From CAZQHK01 sp964593455 (lineage in GTDB: Bacteria > Muiribacteriota > CAYSPT01), in the NCBI GenBank assembly GCA_964593455.1, contig CAZQHK010000009.1, positions 1 through 64,000 on the forward strand: DNA of 64,000 bases. Reading direction: 5' to 3'. Every line of letters begins with the position of its first letter. Position 1 is the first letter of the stretch. A program made the translations under genes and the position numbers. Shown one piece after another: positions 8,013 through 15,967 of this stretch. Below the pieces are notes generated by a model. The model ran no database searches. It had not been told where the DNA came from and saw only the letters and a program-made list of their open reading frames with translations.

Positions 8013-8027
8013 ATAGAGGAGATAAGA

Positions 8028-8273
8028 ATGATCGACCTGGAATATTCTTTGATAATTGAAGCAACCGAGGAACCGGATTACTTTGGCTTTTTTTCTCCTG
8101 ACCTTGAAGGCTTTACGGGTATTGGACATTCTGTCGAGGATTGCCTTTATAAAGCCAAATGGGGCATGATAGAACATATCAACTTGCTCAATGAGAGAGG
8201 ATTGCCGGTTCCCCCGAAAAACAGTAATCCCAAAATCATCATTCAAAATGAGAAAAAATCGGTGGCCGCCTGA
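8028..8273 (+). CDS. hicB: HicB-family antitoxin
   Basis: This 81-residue protein has the partial RNase-H-like HicB fold. It begins with a strand YSLIIEATEEPDYFGFFSPDLEGFTGIG and the typical DC/EA helix (VEDCLYKAKWGMIEHI), and ends in a PPKNSNPKIII strand. It should bind and block HicA. No separate DNA-binding domain is seen, so autoregulation would need the short tail. The pair lies between the secretin and the platform-protein genes of the pilus locus, in the 600-base switch between plus and minus transcription. Confidence 0.9.
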   Translation: MIDLEYSLIIEATEEPDYFGFFSPDLEGFTGIGHSVEDCLYKAKWGMIEHINLLNERGLPVPPKNSNPKIIIQNEKKSVAA

Positions 8274-8368
8274 GACCTTGTCTTACCTGTCGTGGGATGA
8301 TAAAGACGATATCAAGGTCCGGTTTCAACTCATCGATTCAGACATGGAATTAAATTGAAGTGCTACCG

Positions 8369-9622
8369 CTACATCACTTGTGACATCTGCAGGATTGGCA
8401 GGAACATTGCTAAAATGATGGCGGCTACGATTCCACCCATGATGATCATCAGGACCGGCTCGATGGTGACGGTGATCCAGCCCAGGTGAGTCTCGATCTC
8501 CTCATCAAGAAAGATCGAGATATTGTCCAGCATGGTATCGAGTTCCCCGGTCCTCTCTCCTACTGAGACCAGCCTGAGAAGCAGTTTTGGTATCCCGGCC
8601 ACCCGTTTCAAGGATTCAGTGAAGCTCGTCCCCGACTCGATGGTCTTGATGATGGCGGTTAGTCTCTGACTTAAAGCCTTGTTTTCAATGGCCGGCAGAG
8701 TGATCCGCAAGGCGTCAACCAGGGGCATGCCGCTGGCCAGCAGCATGGAAAGCGTCCGGGTGAACTGGGCCAGGTAATATTTGGTCAACAGCTTGCTTAG
8801 AAAAGGGATCTTGAGTTTGAGACTGTCTATAGCACGCTTCCCCCAGGGAAGGCTGTTCATGATTTTGTAAACGATTACAAACAGGATGACTGCTCCGAGC
8901 ATGGTAATCAGGTTTGAGCGGATGAAAGAGGTCAGGGTGAGGAATACCCTGGTCAGGCCGGGAAGCTTGATCCCCAGGTTGATGAATATTTTCTGAAAGG
9001 TGGGGATCACCTTCACTAAAAGATAGGTCACCACCGCGATAGTTACCACGGTCAGCAAAATAGGATAGGTGAGGGCTGCAATAATCTTCTTTCTGAGCGA
9101 TGTGACGAACTCCAGGTAGGTGATGAGACGTTCCAGGGATTTCTCCAGGTTTCCACTTTCTTCTCCGGCCAAGATAGAGTTGGTGTAAATCGGAGAAAAG
9201 GCATGGGGGTGCGCTTTCATGGCTTGGGAGAGGGATTCTCCTGACATGACATTCTTTCCGACATCTTCCATGATTAATTTGAGTTTCTTGTTATCGGTGT
9301 ACTCGATAATGACTTCGAGCACTTCGGCCATGGGGAGTCCGGCTTTGATCAGCGCCAGGAGTTGCTTGGAGAAGATCAGGAGATCTCTCATTCCTATGGT
9401 ACCGGAAAATGGTCGAAACGCTTTGTTCTCATCGGGAACCGTCACTTTTCCTTTGATGTTGAGCACCAAAAGCCCTTTTTTCTCCAGGTCCGCTCGGAGT
9501 TGTTCTTCCGACTCCGCCAAGACCTCGTTTTCGATGATCTCCCCTTCTGAATTTGAGGCACGGTAGGAGATTTTAATCAGTTTCTTATCCGCCTTTAGAC
9601 GATTTTTTGCTTCAGCAGACAT
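8369..9622 (-). CDS. pilC: type II secretion / type IV pilus platform protein (GspF/PilC)
   Basis: This 417-residue polytopic inner-membrane protein is the rotor-platform on which the assembly ATPase acts. An N-terminal cytoplasmic strand-rich domain (KISYRASNSEGEIIENEV, about 17-62) precedes two tandem T2SSF helical domains. The first is near residues 85-205 (FSKQLLALIKAGLPM...LAGEESGNLEKSL). The second is near 285-405 (FTRTLSMLLASGMPLVDAL...SVGERTGELDTML). Three membrane helices are visible, including TYPILLTVVTIAVVTYLLV and the last VLMIIMGGIVAAIILAMFLP. It is transcribed with the upstream pseudopilin genes, opposite to pilB-Q. GAGGG precedes the start. Confidence 0.95.
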   Translation of the reverse strand: MSAEAKNRLKADKKLIKISYRASNSEGEIIENEVLAESEEQLRADLEKKGLLVLNIKGKVTVPDENKAFRPFSGTIGMRDLLIFSKQLLALIKAGLPMAEVLEVIIEYTDNKKLKLIMEDVGKNVMSGESLSQAMKAHPHAFSPIYTNSILAGEESGNLEKSLERLITYLEFVTSLRKKIIAALTYPILLTVVTIAVVTYLLVKVIPTFQKIFINLGIKLPGLTRVFLTLTSFIRSNLITMLGAVILFVIVYKIMNSLPWGKRAIDSLKLKIPFLSKLLTKYYLAQFTRTLSMLLASGMPLVDALRITLPAIENKALSQRLTAIIKTIESGTSFTESLKRVAGIPKLLLRLVSVGERTGELDTMLDNISIFLDEEIETHLGWITVTIEPVLMIIMGGIVAAIILAMFLPILQMSQVM

Positions 9623-9703
9623 GGTGTCCCTCGGTTCGTTTTGTCTCTTTCTTCATTTACCAGTTAACGCTGTAAAGTTCCTTGCCTTAGCCATGGGGAG
9701 TTG

Positions 9704-10162
9704 TTAATGATTTGTAGTCCCCGGCTTTCCCGCGACACAGAGTTCCAACTTGTTACTGAAATACCACTGGTTGTATTGCACTCCTGTTATTGAAATAGCT
9801 TCCGAACAACTGCGAACATTGACGATCTCTTTCTCTTGTTTCTGAGAACCCGCTCTATTCTGGAGCACCGGCTGCCATTTCTTTTCGCCGGTCATTGGAT
9901 CAGAGTACATACGGCGGATGAACCTGATATCATCTTTTATAACCAGTAGTTCTTCCAGCCGATGTGGATATCGGCCGTTGATCCATTTAAACTTCTCTAT
10001 GGCTTTCTTAAACTCCTTGAGGCAAAACCTGAGCTCTTGCTCACGGCTCCGTTTCACGGCCGTGCTGACGATAGGGTAGGCCACCGAAAGCGATATCTGG
10101 AGCACGAGTACCAGGATGAGAACCGAAATAAGCCCGTAACCTCGCCCTGGCGGTTTCATCAA
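9704..10162 (-). CDS. atypical pseudopilin, GspG-like but without Glu5
   Basis: This 152-residue protein has a short basic leader, then GYGLISVLILVLVLQISLSV as the N-terminal helix. The RSREQELRFCLKEFKKAIEKF helix and the YSDPMTG...KWQPV motif match the two upstream GspG-like pseudopilins. After a putative cut at Gly, the fifth residue is Ser rather than the near-universal Glu. This suggests a tip or minor pseudopilin (as with GspK) or a protein the peptidase handles differently. The C-terminus lacks the PYxEW ending of its neighbours. It is 12 bases after the 132-residue pseudopilin gene and 81 bases before gspF. Confidence 0.8.
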   Translation of the reverse strand: MMKPPGRGYGLISVLILVLVLQISLSVAYPIVSTAVKRSREQELRFCLKEFKKAIEKFKWINGRYPHRLEELLVIKDDIRFIRRMYSDPMTGEKKWQPVLQNRAGSQKQEKEIVNVRSCSEAISITGVQYNQWYFSNKLELCVAGKPGTTNH

Positions 10163-10174
10163 TTACTGTCTCCT

Positions 10175-10573
10175 CTACCATTCACTGTAAGGAGTCTCGT
10201 CGGAACTCAGTTTATCGCTGCCGCTTTTTATGTCGAACACGTCGTCGGTTCCCGCCTCTGAATGAATGATTTCCCAGGTATCAGTCGATTTAGTTAAGGG
10301 ATCCACCGGTATGGCCCGCAGGTACCTTTTTTCCACCAGTTCCTCCAATGAAGCCGGATATCGTTTGAAGTCGGCAAAAAACCGGTCGATGGTCTTTCGA
10401 AACACTTGGAGATTTTTCTTCAGGGCAGCTTCCCGGCTTTTTTGAATACTGTTTCCCACCTGCGGTACAGCGATGGCGACCACAATGGCGATGATACTGA
10501 TAACAACGGCCAGCTCTATGAGAGTAAAGCCGCGGAGAAAAAGGCAATTCCCGTTCTGGTTTTGCAGTTTCAT
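10175..10573 (-). CDS. gspG: GspG-like pseudopilin
   Basis: This 132-residue type IV pilin-like protein has a prepilin peptidase site RG|FTLIELAVVISIIAIV. The hydrophobic helix is followed by SREAALKKNLQVFRKTIDRF and the GspG signature YPASLEELVEKRYLRAIPVDP. It ends with DIKSGSDKLSSDETPYSEW. This DP(x)T...W...DIxSgs...PYxEW pattern marks the calcium-binding GspG-type major pseudopilin. Another methionine further in would also retain the leader. It lies 36 bases after the 144-residue paralogue. Confidence 0.93.
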   Translation of the reverse strand: MKLQNQNGNCLFLRGFTLIELAVVISIIAIVVAIAVPQVGNSIQKSREAALKKNLQVFRKTIDRFFADFKRYPASLEELVEKRYLRAIPVDPLTKSTDTWEIIHSEAGTDDVFDIKSGSDKLSSDETPYSEW

Positions 10574-10609
10574 GGTCCTATTTTATCATTGCTCTGGGTG
10601 AACATTCCA

Positions 10610-11044
10610 TCACCATTCTTTGTATGGTTCACCGTCAATTGCCGCCTTCTCGCTCTTGCTTCTGATGTCATAGACATTGGCTTTATCGGAAAACATGGTA
10701 TCAGGGGGATCGGTCGATGATAACGTGCGCCATTCCTGGTTACCGGTTACGGGATCTTCTGGGACTTTCCGCAGAAACTTTTCATGCACCAGCACATCCA
10801 ATGTCTTCGGGTATTTCGTATGATCGGGAGCATCCGGTCTCAGTTTGTTTTCCCGCTCATAGTAGCGGTCAATTGCTTCTCGAATCTGAATAAGGTTTTT
10901 CTTGAGCTGCATCTCCGTGTTCCTCTTGATGGTGTTTTCGGCCATTGGAAGTGCAACTCCGGCCAGTATACCGAGGATAACAACGCAAACAATCAGTTCA
11001 ATAAGGGTTATTCCCTTGTTATTGTGATGATTAGCTCGAAACAA
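10610..11044 (-). CDS. gspG: GspG-like pseudopilin, first gene of the minus-strand pilus operon
   Basis: This 144-residue pseudopilin has the processing site NKG|ITLIELIVCVVILGIL, with Glu5 present. The following helix (NTEMQLKKNLIQIREAIDRYY), a YPKTLDVLVHEKFLRKVPEDPVTG motif and a terminal DGEPYKEW make it a close paralogue of the next gene. It has an extra ~10-residue insertion (ENKLRPDAPDHTKY) before the YP motif. Three pseudopilin genes followed by gspF form one operon read from the promoter at 11124-11153. Confidence 0.93.
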   Translation of the reverse strand: MFRANHHNNKGITLIELIVCVVILGILAGVALPMAENTIKRNTEMQLKKNLIQIREAIDRYYERENKLRPDAPDHTKYPKTLDVLVHEKFLRKVPEDPVTGNQEWRTLSSTDPPDTMFSDKANVYDIRSKSEKAAIDGEPYKEW

Positions 11045-11123
11045 TATGAGGACCCATTCAAACCTCTCATGTTTCCTTCAGTCAATGATTTAATTGAAGG
11101 AATAGTAATCATTAGATAGTAAA

Positions 11124-11153
11124 ATATTAGTCTTCCTGAACTGAAGATGTCAA
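11124..11153 (-). promoter_or_regulatory. sigma-70 promoter of the pseudopilin-gspF operon
   Basis: On the minus strand, TTGACA (11153-11148) and TAATAT (11129-11124) are 18 bases apart, about 80 bases upstream of the first pseudopilin ATG at 11044. The -35 is a perfect consensus. It lies in the only intergenic gap of the four-gene operon large enough to hold a promoter. Confidence 0.7.
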
Positions 11154-11235
11154 GCGTATTCAGAAAGATTAAAGGTTAGTTTATTGGGAATCGATTGTTC
11201 ACAGCTATGTGTTAAACGTGAGGGGAAACGGCTGG

Positions 11236-11598
11236 TTATTTTTTCCTGATTCGAATTCTTCCGGGTTCTAAAATGACAAGATTGCCTTCAATATCCTTTG
11301 CTGAGAGTTCAAATAAGTGGACAACAAGTTGTTTATTAATTTCTTTCGTGGACATCTCATTAGGGAAATGAGCGACAATAATTCCCAGATGATGGCCAAG
11401 TGGAAAACTGATAATGTTACTGAATCCCATATCACCGGTAATGAGGATGGCATGATTGTCCTGGGTAAAAGTGAAGATCTTGGAGTCTGCTGCTCCGCGT
11501 AAACCGAAATCGCGAATGTCTTTGACTTCATAACCGGCATCTTGAAGTACTTTCCCCGTTGAACGGGGCATATCTTCATCAATGACGAATCGCATCAA
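11236..11598 (-). CDS. DUF5615 PIN-like protein (putative toxin of a DUF433 pair)
   Basis: This 120-residue protein opens with MRFVIDEDMPRSTGKVLQDAGYEV and has the ITGDMGFSNI motif. This is the Mut7-C/DUF5615 version of the PIN fold, with acidic metal-site residues in IDEDMP and TGDMGF. It starts one base after the DUF433 gene stops, so the two are co-translated. Such pairs are widespread and resemble toxin-antitoxin modules; nuclease activity is not proven for most. Its transcription ends toward the pseudopilin promoter. Confidence 0.85.
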   Translation of the reverse strand: MMRFVIDEDMPRSTGKVLQDAGYEVKDIRDFGLRGAADSKIFTFTQDNHAILITGDMGFSNIISFPLGHHLGIIVAHFPNEMSTKEINKQLVVHLFELSAKDIEGNLVILEPGRIRIRKK

Positions 11599-11599
11599 G

Positions 11600-11824
11600 C
11601 TATCCTACAGCTCGAATGTCTTCTTCAGACAATGCTTTAGCAGCATATCTGAGAACTGCCAGTATATCTTCCCGGCTGATCTCGTATTCAGACATCAAGT
11701 CTTCATATGTCATCCCACCGGCCAGTTTACCAAGGATTAGATGCACCGGAACCCGGGTTCCCGTAATAACCGGTTTACCAAATCGTACATTTTTATCAAG
11801 GCTGATTCTCGGAGAAATTTCCAT
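11600..11824 (-). CDS. DUF433 protein (putative antitoxin)
   Basis: This 74-residue DUF433 protein has the RISLDKNVRFGKPVITGTRVPVHLILGKLAGGMTYEDL core and the EISREDILAVLRYAA helix. The fold contains a helix-turn-helix that can bind DNA and the partner. The start has an excellent RBS (AAAGGAGAG). It directly precedes the DUF5615 gene. Antitoxin/autoregulator function is inferred from this conserved pairing. Confidence 0.85.
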   Translation of the reverse strand: MEISPRISLDKNVRFGKPVITGTRVPVHLILGKLAGGMTYEDLMSEYEISREDILAVLRYAAKALSEEDIRAVG

Positions 11825-11877
11825 GGGTCTCTCCTTTACTGATTTTCAAATTTGCCTTACTCAAGCATAACACAAAT

Positions 11878-11911
11878 GAGCTTGCTCTCTCTACCTGGAG
11901 AAAGCAAGCTC
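11878..11911. repeat. 9-bp inverted repeat upstream of the DUF433 gene
   Basis: GAGCTTGCT (11878-11886) pairs with AGCAAGCTC (11903-11911) across a 16-base loop. It lies about 55 bases upstream of the DUF433 start on the minus strand. It could be the operator for an autoregulating toxin-antitoxin pair or a terminator for something lost on the plus side. Confidence 0.45.
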
Positions 11912-11977
11912 TATAAGCTCCCCAAATGTCTCAAATTTTGAAGGAACAAGTTAGGCCGTAAAAACCCCTCAAAATTA

Positions 11978-12161
11978 AATCGGGGACAAATCGGGGACAA
12001 AACCATAGGTAAACTTAACGAAACTTACTCAATTTACGACAAACTTACTGGTGGGGTATAGTGCAGTAATAATGGTGCTTCTGATAACTTTTACGCGTGA
12101 TTATTGGAGACTAGAAAAGTGCTATTTTTCGAGTCCCCCCTTCGGCACTCTTTTTTTATTG
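11978..12161. other. gene-free stretch with a tRNA-3'-end-like scar
   Basis: No gene is visible between 11825 and 12201. A CGGGGACAAAT motif occurs twice in a row near 11982-12000. At about 12126-12152 the sequence TTCGAGTCCCCCCTTCGGCA reads like a tRNA from its T-loop to its 3' acceptor, followed by a T-run. The 5' half of any tRNA is missing. Such fragments are left when an element integrates into a tRNA 3' end and is later lost. The match is short and unverified. Confidence 0.4.
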
Positions 12162-12286
12162 TCCGCATGAATAAAGGCTTTTCGGCTCATCAAAAACCGA
12201 TTTGGGACGCGCAGAGCGGGGAGTGATTTTCGTAGTGACACATGGGTCACGCCCGCATATTTCACAAGCACTCATGCTTATGGGTA

Positions 12287-12315
12287 TTGATCGACATGTC
12301 CTGTACCGGTATAGT
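12287..12315 (+). promoter_or_regulatory. promoter supporting a late start of the acyltransferase
   Basis: TTGATC (12287-12292) and TATAGT (12310-12315) have 17-base spacing. Transcription would begin near 12322, only a few bases before ATG 12328, giving a nearly leaderless message. The open frame extends upstream to 12202, but that part would then not be transcribed from this promoter. Confidence 0.5.
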
Positions 12316-12327
12316 ATCTGGATAGGT

Positions 12328-13575
12328 ATGCTTGATTTCACGGATAAACCATATCGTTATTATCCGCCGGAGCCCAATCTCCTTTTAATCTGGATCTTCC
12401 GGCAATGGAACCGGTTTGTCCATCTCCCCGGACGAGAGCACCTGATAGAGGACGTCACTGTCGACAATCCCCGTGAGCTGAAACCGTGTGCCGGAAGCCG
12501 GATCATGTTTCTGCCGAACCATGCTACCCACAGCGATCCGCAGATCATGATGGAGGTTCAGCGGCAGGTGGGAGTGCCGTCGATGTTTATGGCCGCCTAC
12601 GATCTTTTCGAGCGCAGCCGCTTCCGGGCCTGGGTCATGCAAAAGTCGGGGGTGTTTTCGGTGGACCGTGAAGGCAGTGACAGCCAGGCCATGAAACAGG
12701 CCATCAACACGTTGGTCGACGGCCGGTACGCCTTGACAGTGTTTGCCGAAGGCAATGTCTATCTCATGAACGACCGGGTGACGCCCTTCCTGGATGGGGC
12801 GGCCTTTATGGCCATGAAAGCCCAGAAGAAACTGGGGCCGGAAACTCCGGTGTATGTTGTCCCCGTATCCATCAAAGTGACGCACACCAGTGACCGGCGC
12901 CGGGCGATCCGTGACCTGATCGGCCAGGTCGCGGAAGGAGCTGGAGTAACCTTTGACCGGCAGGCTGATCCCGTGGTGGAGTTGAAAAAGATAGGCGTAG
13001 AAGTGCTGAAGAAAAAATTGAGCCAGCAGGGGTATTTCCCGCCGCAGACGGGGACGGAAGATATTCCCTTACTGCTCGATCAGGCGGCAGGCATGATCAT
13101 TGCCGCTCTGGAAGAAAAGATGGAGTTGAAAGCGCGGGACAAAGATGACTTGGTGACGAGGATTCGTAAAATCCGCCAGGGGATCCACCGGATTCGCATC
13201 GACCCGGAGAAAAGCGTCGTGTGTTCTACGGCGGCCTCCTGGGCCGAGGAAGCCATCCTGGCGTTCCGTATCCTGATGTATTCGGGCCGGTACCTGGATG
13301 ATAGTCCCACCATGGACCGCTTCGGAGAAACAGCGGAGAAACTGGTGGAAGACCTCTATGGAAAAGCTGTTCCGCCTTACGGCCGGCGCCGCGCCCGGGT
13401 ACGGTTCGGTGTTCCCCGCAGTCTGGCGGAATGTCTCGACGATTTCAAACGAAACGCGCGCCGTGTCATTGCCGATCTGACCCCCGGCTTCGAGCAGGCC
13501 GTCCAGGAAGGGCTGGACAAACTGAACACGGAGAACTCTTATCCTGGTGGCGAGCGGTTAACAGATCTGTCCTGA
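12328..13575 (+). CDS. PlsC-like acyltransferase of the lysophospholipid acyltransferase family
   Basis: From ATG 12328 the protein is 415 residues; the frame is open back to 12202, but that extension is not family-like. The catalytic HX4D motif is NHATHSD, followed by a substrate-binding FAEGNVY motif (the usual FPEG) and a PVYVVPVSIK strand. These place it with 1-acylglycerol-phosphate acyltransferases that build phosphatidic acid at the inner membrane. The C-terminal ~200 residues (from about TDRRRAIRDLI) form a helical extension not found in short PlsC proteins. It may bind a partner or a different acyl acceptor. Exact substrate is unknown. Confidence 0.85.
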   Translation: MLDFTDKPYRYYPPEPNLLLIWIFRQWNRFVHLPGREHLIEDVTVDNPRELKPCAGSRIMFLPNHATHSDPQIMMEVQRQVGVPSMFMAAYDLFERSRFRAWVMQKSGVFSVDREGSDSQAMKQAINTLVDGRYALTVFAEGNVYLMNDRVTPFLDGAAFMAMKAQKKLGPETPVYVVPVSIKVTHTSDRRRAIRDLIGQVAEGAGVTFDRQADPVVELKKIGVEVLKKKLSQQGYFPPQTGTEDIPLLLDQAAGMIIAALEEKMELKARDKDDLVTRIRKIRQGIHRIRIDPEKSVVCSTAASWAEEAILAFRILMYSGRYLDDSPTMDRFGETAEKLVEDLYGKAVPPYGRRRARVRFGVPRSLAECLDDFKRNARRVIADLTPGFEQAVQEGLDKLNTENSYPGGERLTDLS

Positions 13576-13676
13576 GCGGTTTTTCAAAAAAGACCGGAAA
13601 CTGCTCGGTGTCTTGGCCGGCACCGCCGCCGCGTTTCTACCGGACCGGTTTCCGGGGGACAGGTCAAGTTTCCCGC

Positions 13677-14462
13677 TCACGTGAAAATGTCGTGGTCCAG
13701 CAGGCCGTAGGCGTTGAAGCTAGACCTTACCGACATGAAGATTCCCGCCACCACCGTAATCGAGGTGCCGGTCAGGATGGCTATCATGATGGCGATCTGG
13801 TACTTGATGGCGGTCATGGGCTCGGCGCCGCCGAGTATCACCCCGGTCATCATCCCCGGCAGGGAGACCAGGCCGATGGTGGCCATGGTGGCGATGGTAG
13901 GCAGCAGAGCCGCTTCGCAGGCGCTGCGGATAAACGGCCGCACGGCCTCGTGCAGGCTCGCTCCCCGGGCTAGATCGTAGCGAAACTCCTTTTCGCGTGT
14001 CTTGATGGAGGAGTAAAAGGTCTTGAAGCCGATGATGTCTGCCCTCAGGCAGTTACCCAGGATCATACCCCCCAGGGGGATCAGGTAGTGGGCTTCAAGG
14101 AGCAGGGGACGTTTCAGGATGACGAAGACGAACACTCCCAGGGGCACAGCGGTGCTGACTATCAGGGAAGCGAGCAGCGGGAGAATGAAACGGGTCACCC
14201 GCAGGCCGCACCCCCTGATGATGGAGATATCGGCCACTGTGATCATGACCATGAGCCACAGAAGGTTCAGCCAGGGTTTGTCCAGGTCAAAGACCACCTG
14301 CAGGTAGAGCCCGACGAACAGCAACTGCACGGTCATCCTGGCCGTGGCCGTCAGTAATCGTCCCAGGATCGGGATCTTCAGCCAGAGGATGACCGCGAGC
14401 GGCAACAGCAGCATACCGTATCCCAGGGCTAGGGCTGTAAGGGGGATATCCATGGCGCTCAT
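13677..14462 (-). CDS. fetB: FetB-type ABC permease (UPF0014), putative iron exporter subunit
   Basis: ATG 14462 overlaps the stop of the ATPase gene by four bases (ATGA) and gives 261 residues, the usual FetB length; the longer frame to 14552 is a shadow. About seven membrane helices are visible. The UPF0014 signature regions include DISIIRGCGLRVTRF, PLGGMILGNCLRADI, REKEFRYDLARGASLHEAV and GLVSLPGMMTGVILGGAEP. FetAB exports iron and protects against oxidative stress in E. coli; the substrate here is inferred. It converges with the acyltransferase gene across 101 bases. Confidence 0.88.
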   Translation of the reverse strand: MSAMDIPLTALALGYGMLLLPLAVILWLKIPILGRLLTATARMTVQLLFVGLYLQVVFDLDKPWLNLLWLMVMITVADISIIRGCGLRVTRFILPLLASLIVSTAVPLGVFVFVILKRPLLLEAHYLIPLGGMILGNCLRADIIGFKTFYSSIKTREKEFRYDLARGASLHEAVRPFIRSACEAALLPTIATMATIGLVSLPGMMTGVILGGAEPMTAIKYQIAIMIAILTGTSITVVAGIFMSVRSSFNAYGLLDHDIFT

Positions 14463-15217
14463 CCAGTGACCTCCAGTCCGAGCCCGGCGAGTGTTACCAC
14501 CCGATGGGCAAAGGGTAGATTGCCCGCGGCGTGGGCGGCGGCTACCACGCACAGGTCATCCCGGGCTCTGAAGTAGTCCATCAGGATTTCCGTGTTGCGC
14601 TCGTCCAGGGCACTGGCAGGTTCATCCAGCAGGTAGATCGTCCTGTCCAGAGTGATAGCTGACACCAGCGCCACCCGCTGTTTCTCTCCCCCGGAAATGG
14701 TGCTGATGTCCGATTCGAGCAGGGAGCGGTCCAGCTGAAAGCATTTGAACAGGTCATCGAGGCCGGCGAGGTTTTTCTTCCTGTCGGTGTTGGCCTGGTA
14801 GGAGAACGGCCGCTCTATCCACTGACGAACCGTGCCCGTGCCCAGGTCCGGTTCCTGCGGGACGTAGGCCAGGCGTGCCCTCAGGTCCCACACCGTGGAA
14901 TCGTCCATCCGGACGCCGCCGATAGTAATCGTCCCTGAGGACGGGACTACTAGCCCGGCCAAGCACCGCAGCACGGTGGTTTTTCCGGACCCCGACGGCC
15001 CAGTGAGGATCACTCTCTCGCCGGCTTCCACCCGGAGAGAAAACGATTCGAGAATGGTGAGTCCGTTGGGAGCCACTGTTACGTTGCTGAGTTCGATGGC
15101 AGCTGCGGGCGGGCGGACACCGGCTTCTCCGGAGTGCGCTGCCTGTTCAGTACGGGGTGTGGTCATGGTGAAAGTATAACCTATTTCCGGCTCTGTGGTG
15201 AACGGGACCTCCTTCAC
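14459..15217 (-). CDS. fetA: FetA-type ABC transporter ATP-binding protein
   Basis: This ATPase pairs with the permease just downstream. Walker A is GPSGSGKTT, the Q-loop YVPQEPDLGTG, the signature ISGGEKQRVAL and Walker B IYLLDEPASALDE, with an H-loop VVAAAHAA. The longest frame (252 residues) starts at GTG 15217 with a GAGGG RBS. A TATACT box at 15173-15178 (minus strand) sits seven bases before ATG 15166, arguing for a shorter 235-residue, almost leaderless protein closer to FetA length. Both starts keep all motifs. Confidence 0.88.
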   Translation of the reverse strand: MKEVPFTTEPEIGYTFTMTTPRTEQAAHSGEAGVRPPAAAIELSNVTVAPNGLTILESFSLRVEAGERVILTGPSGSGKTTVLRCLAGLVVPSSGTITIGGVRMDDSTVWDLRARLAYVPQEPDLGTGTVRQWIERPFSYQANTDRKKNLAGLDDLFKCFQLDRSLLESDISTISGGEKQRVALVSAITLDRTIYLLDEPASALDERNTEILMDYFRARDDLCVVAAAHAAGNLPFAHRVVTLAGLGLEVTG

Positions 15218-15368
15218 AGCTTCCCTCAGCTCTCTCTGAAGCGAAATAGTGTCACGCCGGAAATTAAATTCTTCACGTAACTTCAGGGTCTTGAGTTGAG
15301 TTTATAAAATCTTTAAAAACCGGCAGTTTCGAAGCAGATGTGCTACTATTTACCTGGAGCTCAAAACC

Positions 15369-15923
15369 ATGAAATCGACAACCCAAAAAACCAAGGTTCC
15401 ATCAGCACGGCTTAAAGTTCGCAAGTCGTTCCTGGTGTCGGCAGTACTTTTCCTGATCGTTTTTTACGTTGGCCTATCCGGTTACGCCGCTACGCGTCTG
15501 GTCAGGGTGGAGCGCTTGCCCCTTGTAATAACTCCTAAAGATTTCGGGCTTTCCTACGAAGATGTCGTGTTTCCGAGCGATATCGATGCGCTCCGGATCA
15601 AAGGGTGGTATATTCCGGCTGAGGGAAGCCACCGGATAATCATTATGGTGCATGGTGAGAAGTGCCATCGGGCAAACCCGAGTATCGCCATTCTTGAAAT
15701 TGCCAGAGCTATGGTTGAACAGGGTTTTACTGTTTTGACATTCGACCTTCGAGGGAGAGGCGAGTCCCCTGCAGGCTATAACACGCTTGGCTTTTTTGAG
15801 CAGCGCGACCTGAAGGGAGCTCTCCGGTACGCGATCTCCAGGGGATTTGCCGATCTCCCCGGCGTCTTCAAGATCCAGATACCAAAACGCTCTGGGTTGC
15901 CCGAAGAACTCCATCGCTGCTGA
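15369..15923 (+). pseudogene. C-terminally truncated alpha/beta hydrolase
   Basis: The first ~160 residues are a good membrane-anchored alpha/beta hydrolase (BAAT/YtaP-like): transmembrane helix 22-43, the strand IIIMVHGEKCHRAN (oxyanion HG), and VLTFDLRGRGESPAGYNTLG. The frame then breaks into an unrelated basic tail (IPKRSGLPEELHRC) and stops at 184. The nucleophile elbow GxSxG and the catalytic Asp and His, expected over the next 120 residues, are missing, so it cannot be a working hydrolase. A deletion joining it to the minus-strand gene end is likely. Confidence 0.7.
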
Positions 15924-15967
15924 GCAGAAAGAGAAAGCTTACTGGAATGGTTTGAGAATTATTACGT

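Noticed and set aside
13575..13676. Terminator between the acyltransferase and fetB
   Set aside because: GC-rich imperfect stems are present but no clear stem plus T-run could be placed.
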